NCBI RefSeq assembly: GCF_040932435.1
Contig: NZ_JBFQGA010000002.1
Location: 372,001-436,000, forward strand
Direction: 5' to 3'
Length of the DNA: 64,000 bases
Origin: Kluyvera sp040932435
Lineage (GTDB): Bacteria; Pseudomonadota; Gammaproteobacteria; Enterobacterales; Enterobacteriaceae
Shown here: positions 60,578 through 64,000 of the stretch, one piece after another
Position numbering within the stretch: position 1 is the first letter of the stretch
Layout of the letters: each line of letters begins with the position of its first letter
The notes under the pieces: generated by a model
Told to the model about the DNA's origin: nothing
The model's database searches: none
What the model saw: only the letters and a program-made list of their open reading frames with translations
Made by a program: the position numbers and the translations under genes

Positions 60578-60952
60578 TTAAAGCGTGAGATGGTCGAGAT
60601 TTCTCTCAACCAGTGAATGCCCCATTCCTGGGACCTGTTCGAGATCGTCGATCGTTTTGAAAGGCCCATATTCTTCACGATAGCTAACAATCGCCTGCGC
60701 TTTTTTCAGCCCGACACCGTTCATTGCCCTAGCCAGAGCCTCTGCCGACGCCGTATTGATGCTAACCCGAGTCACTTCATCCGCGCGGGCGTCGTGGTTC
60801 ACAGATGCCTTAGCCTGCTCGCCTGATGCATCACTAGCTTTAGTCTGGGTTATCTGGTTTTTTACCGCAGCTGGCGCCGCCTGGACGCTAAAACTCATCC
60901 CAGCACAAGCCATAACAACGGCTACGGCGCACATTTTTATCCCATATTTCAT
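60578..60952 (-). CDS. ybaV: YbaV, secreted ComEA-like helix-hairpin-helix protein
   Basis: 124 aa. Sec signal peptide ending FSVQA near residue 25, a polar linker, then a ComEA-type double helix-hairpin-helix (VSINTASAEALARAM, GVGLKKAQAIVSYR, DLEQVPGMG). In competent bacteria ComEA binds DNA in the periplasm; role in enterobacteria unproven. Confidence 0.93.
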   Translation of the reverse strand: MKYGIKMCAVAVVMACAGMSFSVQAAPAAVKNQITQTKASDASGEQAKASVNHDARADEVTRVSINTASAEALARAMNGVGLKKAQAIVSYREEYGPFKTIDDLEQVPGMGHSLVERNLDHLTL

Positions 60953-61035
60953 TCTGACTTCTCCTTGTTGGTTGGTAACAAGGCAACCATAACGACAGAC
61001 GAGAGGGCATTCAAAAGGCAGATTTTAAATGTGGA

Positions 61036-61057
61036 AAAGGCCGCGAAAGCGGCCTTT
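61036..61057 (-). terminator. Terminator after ppiD
   Basis: Stem AAAGGCCGC / GCGGCCTTT with GAAA loop, 44 bp beyond the ppiD stop; a short T-rich stretch follows on the minus strand. Confidence 0.75.
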
Positions 61058-61100
61058 GAGGTGTACATCGCATTACAAAATTATGCGAGTCGGATTCCGA

Positions 61101-62975
61101 TTACTGCTGCTGGTCGATGATATCGCCAAGCTTAATTTTCGCCGACTTACGCAGGTTGTTCATCATCGCTTCGAAAGAAATCTGCGCATTGTTCTGGGTA
61201 ATACCCTGCACCATCGCTTTCTTCTGCGCTTCCGGCATTTCACCTGCTTTCACTTCGTCCAGCGCCAGCAGAACCACGTTGCCTTGCATATCGTTGCCGA
61301 TACCGAAGCTTGGTTTGTCTTTCTGCGGCAGAGGCAGTGAGAACGCAGCCTGGCTCAGTGGATCCTGACCGGCACGGCTCAACGTTTTGCTGGCGCTAAA
61401 GCTCAGGCCAGCTGCTTTCATCGCGTCGTCACCTTTGCCATCTTTCAACGCAACCAGCAGTTTTTCCGCATCCAGTTTGGCCTGCTGTTCTGCTTTGTTG
61501 TGTTTTACGATATCGGTCACCTGCGCTTTGACTTCAGCCAATGGTTTTACCGCTTCGGCTTTGTGTTCGCTCACGCGCAGGATGAAGGCACGGTCGCCAT
61601 CAACGGTAATGATATCGGAGTTGCTACCCGGCATACCGTTTTCGCCAACCAAGCCGCCGTTAAAGATAGCGTCGGATACCGGTTTAAAGTTCAGTTCAGC
61701 AGGCAGGTTGCTGTGGTCAAACCAGCCGGTCTCTACCGCTTTCACGCCAGCCGCTTGCTCAGCGCCCGCCAACGAGTCGTTCTCGTTGCTCGCCGCGTCG
61801 CTCACTTTCTGCTGCAGCGCGTAATACGCGTCGAGAGATTTTTCCTGCTTCACTTTATTGGCGATATCGTTACGCACGTCAGCCAGCGGTTTGACCTGAG
61901 CCGCTTGCACGTCATCAAGACGAGCAACCAGGAAACCAACGGAGGATTTAATCACGCCGGACAGCTGGCCTTTTTCTTTCAGGCCCGCATTTTTCAATTC
62001 GTCAGGGGTTGTGGCCTCTTCCAGCCAGCCCATGTCGCCGCCGTTGCGCGCAGAAATAATGTCAGCCGATTTCTCTTTCGCCAGGGCCGCAAAGTCGCCG
62101 CCTTTGTTCAGCGCGTCGAGTACCGCTTTGGCCTCGGCTTCCGTTTTGGTTTGGATAACGCTGTAACGGTTACGCTGAGGCTGAGTGAACTGATCCTGAT
62201 GCTGATCGTAGTACGCCTGAATCTCTTCATCGGAGACGTTTTGCGTCATCGATGCGGCATCCAGCTTGATGTAGCTTACGCGGAACTGCTCAGGCGACAC
62301 GAACTGACCTTTGTTTTGCTCGTAGTAGCTGTTGATTTCAGCGTCGCTGACCTGCTGCTTGGCCGCCAGTGCGTTAACGTCAATGGTCGCTTCACGAACC
62401 AGACGCTGCTGGGAAACCAGTTCCGCCAGCTGCTCGGTTTCACCTGGCAGCATAAAGTCGGTGCCGGCAACTGCGTTAATCAGCTGTTGAGTGGTGAGCT
62501 GGTTGCGCAGGGCTGCAGCGTACTGATCTGGCGTCATGCCCATTTGATTCACCAGCGCGGTGTAGCGGGTATTATCAAATTTGCCGTCAACCTGGAACGC
62601 AGGGGTGGCGAAAATGGCTTTACGCACCTGCTCATCGCTAATGCCAAGACCGAGGTCTTTTGAATACTGGTCAAGCAGCGCTTCGTCGATCAGGCGGTTT
62701 AAGACCTGCTGACGCATTGTTTTGATGTAGTTTTCATTGGCCGCCAGTTCAGAGAACTGGTCACCAAGCTGCTGCTGCATGCGGTTACGCTCGCTAGCAA
62801 CGGCATTTTCAAACTGTCCGCGGCCGATTTCTTGGCCATTCACTTTTGCGGCAAAATTATTGTTACCGCCGATCAGGTAACCACTCACGCCGGTCAAAAT
62901 GAACGACACGATAATGAGCCCGAAAATGACTTTGATCACGACGCTGTTGGCTGCCGTGCGTAAATTGTCCATCAT
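61101..62975 (-). CDS. ppiD: PpiD, periplasmic chaperone with parvulin-like domain
   Basis: 624 aa from the ATG at 62975 (MMDNLRTAANSVV), as in E. coli. One membrane anchor (about 13-35, type II), SurA-like helical region, inactive parvulin domain (about 266-355, YSVIQTKTEAEAKAVLDALNKGGDFAALAKEKS region), and a C-terminal helical part. Sits at the SecYEG translocon exit with YfgM. Located between hupB and ybaV. Confidence 0.95.
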   Translation of the reverse strand: MMDNLRTAANSVVIKVIFGLIIVSFILTGVSGYLIGGNNNFAAKVNGQEIGRGQFENAVASERNRMQQQLGDQFSELAANENYIKTMRQQVLNRLIDEALLDQYSKDLGLGISDEQVRKAIFATPAFQVDGKFDNTRYTALVNQMGMTPDQYAAALRNQLTTQQLINAVAGTDFMLPGETEQLAELVSQQRLVREATIDVNALAAKQQVSDAEINSYYEQNKGQFVSPEQFRVSYIKLDAASMTQNVSDEEIQAYYDQHQDQFTQPQRNRYSVIQTKTEAEAKAVLDALNKGGDFAALAKEKSADIISARNGGDMGWLEEATTPDELKNAGLKEKGQLSGVIKSSVGFLVARLDDVQAAQVKPLADVRNDIANKVKQEKSLDAYYALQQKVSDAASNENDSLAGAEQAAGVKAVETGWFDHSNLPAELNFKPVSDAIFNGGLVGENGMPGSNSDIITVDGDRAFILRVSEHKAEAVKPLAEVKAQVTDIVKHNKAEQQAKLDAEKLLVALKDGKGDDAMKAAGLSFSASKTLSRAGQDPLSQAAFSLPLPQKDKPSFGIGNDMQGNVVLLALDEVKAGEMPEAQKKAMVQGITQNNAQISFEAMMNNLRKSAKIKLGDIIDQQQ

Positions 62976-63124
62976 GGTGTAACAACACTCCGCTGTAGGT
63001 GACAAATACCTCGTGCAGCATAGCATGTGATGGCTGCTGCGCGTGAGGGTGTATTTTGACAAGAAACCAGGGCGGTTGTCAGCAAACACCGCATATAAAC
63101 TGTTAAAACGTCACACAAAGACAT

Positions 63125-63151
63125 AAAAAAAGGCACATCAGTCGATGCGCC
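63125..63151 (-). terminator. hupB terminator
   Basis: Minus strand GGCGCATC / GATGTGCC (one G-T pair) with GACT loop, followed by seven T. A second, shorter hairpin TTCCCG/CGGGAA lies at 63168-63182. Confidence 0.85.
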
Positions 63152-63187
63152 CTTGTACTTTGCCACATTCCCGTAGCGGGAAAGGGA

Positions 63188-63460
63188 TCAGTTTACCGCG
63201 TCTTTCAGTGCTTTACCTGCACGGAATGCCGGAACTTTAGCAGCAGCGATAGTGATCTCTTTACCGGTCTGAGGGTTGCGGCCAGTACGGGCAGCACGCT
63301 CTTTGACAGCAAAGGTACCAAAACCTACCAGTGCAACGTCATCCCCAGCTTGCAGAGATTCAGTAACAGAAGCAATTAAAGCATCTAACGCACGTCCAGC
63401 TGCAGCTTTGGAGATATCCGCGCCAGCAGCAATTTTGTCAATCAGTTGAGATTTGTTCAC
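63188..63460 (-). CDS. hupB: HupB, HU-beta DNA-binding protein
   Basis: 90 aa. Histone-like HU fold; DNA arm around GFGTFAVKERAARTGRNPQTGKEI, with the intercalating Pro in RNPQTG. Nucleoid compaction and DNA bending; heterodimer with HU-alpha. Downstream of lon as in E. coli. Confidence 0.97.
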   Translation of the reverse strand: MNKSQLIDKIAAGADISKAAAGRALDALIASVTESLQAGDDVALVGFGTFAVKERAARTGRNPQTGKEITIAAAKVPAFRAGKALKDAVN

Positions 63461-63606
63461 TGTTCTCTTCCTCTCTTTATTATTTATATCGCACCGGAAT
63501 CCTTCGCGGCGCGATTGCGGAGCAGTTATATCAGGACTACCATGCCCTTACAACACCCGTTGTCGACGACACACCTGCCAGCCGTCTAAATTAGCGAGAC
63601 AAAAAA

Positions 63607-63638
63607 AGGCTGGCAAGTGTGTTTACGCTTGCCAGCCT
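63607..63638 (-). terminator. lon terminator
   Basis: Stem AGGCTGGCAAG / CTTGCCAGCCT around TGTGTTTACG, followed on the minus strand by seven T; 31 bp after the lon stop. Confidence 0.9.
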
Positions 63639-63669
63639 AGTTTTTATTAACGCTCTTTGCGCGAAGTCA

Positions 63670-64000
63670 CTATTTTGCGCTTACAACCTGAATTCCAGAC
63701 GGTTCATTTTGCAGCGCCAGAGCCAGAACTTCCTCGATGCGTTTCACTGGATGGATCTCAAGATCGGCCAGAACGTTGTCGGGAATCTCTTCCAGATCGC
63801 GTTTGTTTTCATCCGGAATCAGAACAGTCTTAATGCCGCCACGGTGTGCCGCGAGCAGTTTTTCCTTCAGACCACCGATTGGCAGAACCAGACCACGCAG
63901 GGTAATTTCACCCGTCATTGCCACGTCTGCACGAACCGGGTTACCGGTCAGGCATGAAACCAGCGCAGTACACATTGCGATACCGGCACTTGGACCGTCT
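63670..64000 (-). CDS. lon: Lon protease, C-terminal part
   Basis: Only the last 110 codons lie in the window, all from the Ser/Lys protease domain. The catalytic Ser is in DGPSAG, at the window edge, and the Lys in GGLKEKLLAAHRGG. The product is the ATP-dependent cytoplasmic protease that degrades misfolded proteins and regulators such as SulA. The terminator follows. Confidence 0.97.
   Translation of the reverse strand, partial: DGPSAGIAMCTALVSCLTGNPVRADVAMTGEITLRGLVLPIGGLKEKLLAAHRGGIKTVLIPDENKRDLEEIPDNVLADLEIHPVKRIEEVLALALQNEPSGIQVVSAK

Noticed and set aside
61500..62663. 387-codon frame antisense to ppiD
   Set aside because: Shadow frame; Phe/Val/Arg-rich with no family resemblance.
1..64000. 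CRISPR array, prophage, insertion sequence or tRNA gene
   Set aside because: No direct-repeat/spacer array, integrase, transposase or tRNA cloverleaf was seen; the repeated elements are REP/BIME type.

Overview
The window is chromosomal DNA from a member of the Enterobacteriaceae. Gene content, gene order and protein sequences closely follow the lon-to-ybbO segment of the Escherichia coli chromosome (about 10-11 min), read here from ybbO (left) to lon (right). Several gene-set differences from E. coli K-12 argue against E. coli itself: copA is directly next to cueR with no glsA/ybaT between, gsk is next to hemH with no aes, and extra genes flank pdeB. A relative such as Enterobacter, Lelliottia, Leclercia or Citrobacter fits. 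This assignment is inference from recognised proteins; no database was searched.

Layout. 1-1300: end of ybbO and cnoX. 1305-1733: a tandem array of four 102-bp REP/BIME units. 1734-9258: fetAB, qmcA-ybbJ, cueR/copA (with a predicted frameshift site for the short copper chaperone), ybaP, the small RNA ChiX and ybaK. 9423-20900: ushA, fsr, ybaL, gsk, hemH, adk, htpG, recR, ybaB. 20892-28159: dnaX (with its tau/gamma frameshift site), apt, ybaN, priC, ybaM, mscK. 28287-35873: acrR/acrAB multidrug efflux with its operator, tomB-hha, maa, ylaC. 35848-46544 is the accessory zone: a MocR-type regulator divergent from a GNAT acetyltransferase, zinc-free ribosomal protein paralogues rpmE2-rpmJ2 behind a Zur-like box, a putative sulfur-compound operon (poly-cysteine leader ORF, 2-oxoglutarate/Fe oxygenase and a MetQ/N/I-like ABC transporter), pdeB, a yczE/yczR pair, and a small ribbon-helix-helix gene pair. 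46837-64000 returns to the core: 4.5S RNA (ffs), atl, ybaY, tesB, amtB-glnK with a sigma54 promoter, mdlAB, decR/cdsH, cof, ybaE, queC, fadM, ybaV, ppiD, hupB and the end of lon.

Functional themes: metal handling (FetAB, CueR/CopA, Zur-type ribosomal proteins), efflux (AcrAB, Fsr, MdlAB), protein quality control (HtpG, CnoX, PpiD, Lon, QmcA/YbbJ), nucleotide salvage (Apt, Adk, Gsk, UshA), DNA replication and repair (DnaX, RecR, PriC, Atl), nitrogen (GlnK/AmtB) and sulfur/cysteine metabolism (DecR/CdsH and the poly-Cys leader operon). The most unusual item is the poly-Cys leader ORF at 38723 overlapping the start of an oxygenase/ABC-transporter operon: it looks like a cysteine-sensing translational control element. 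The second is the unrecognised small gene pair at 46084-46544.
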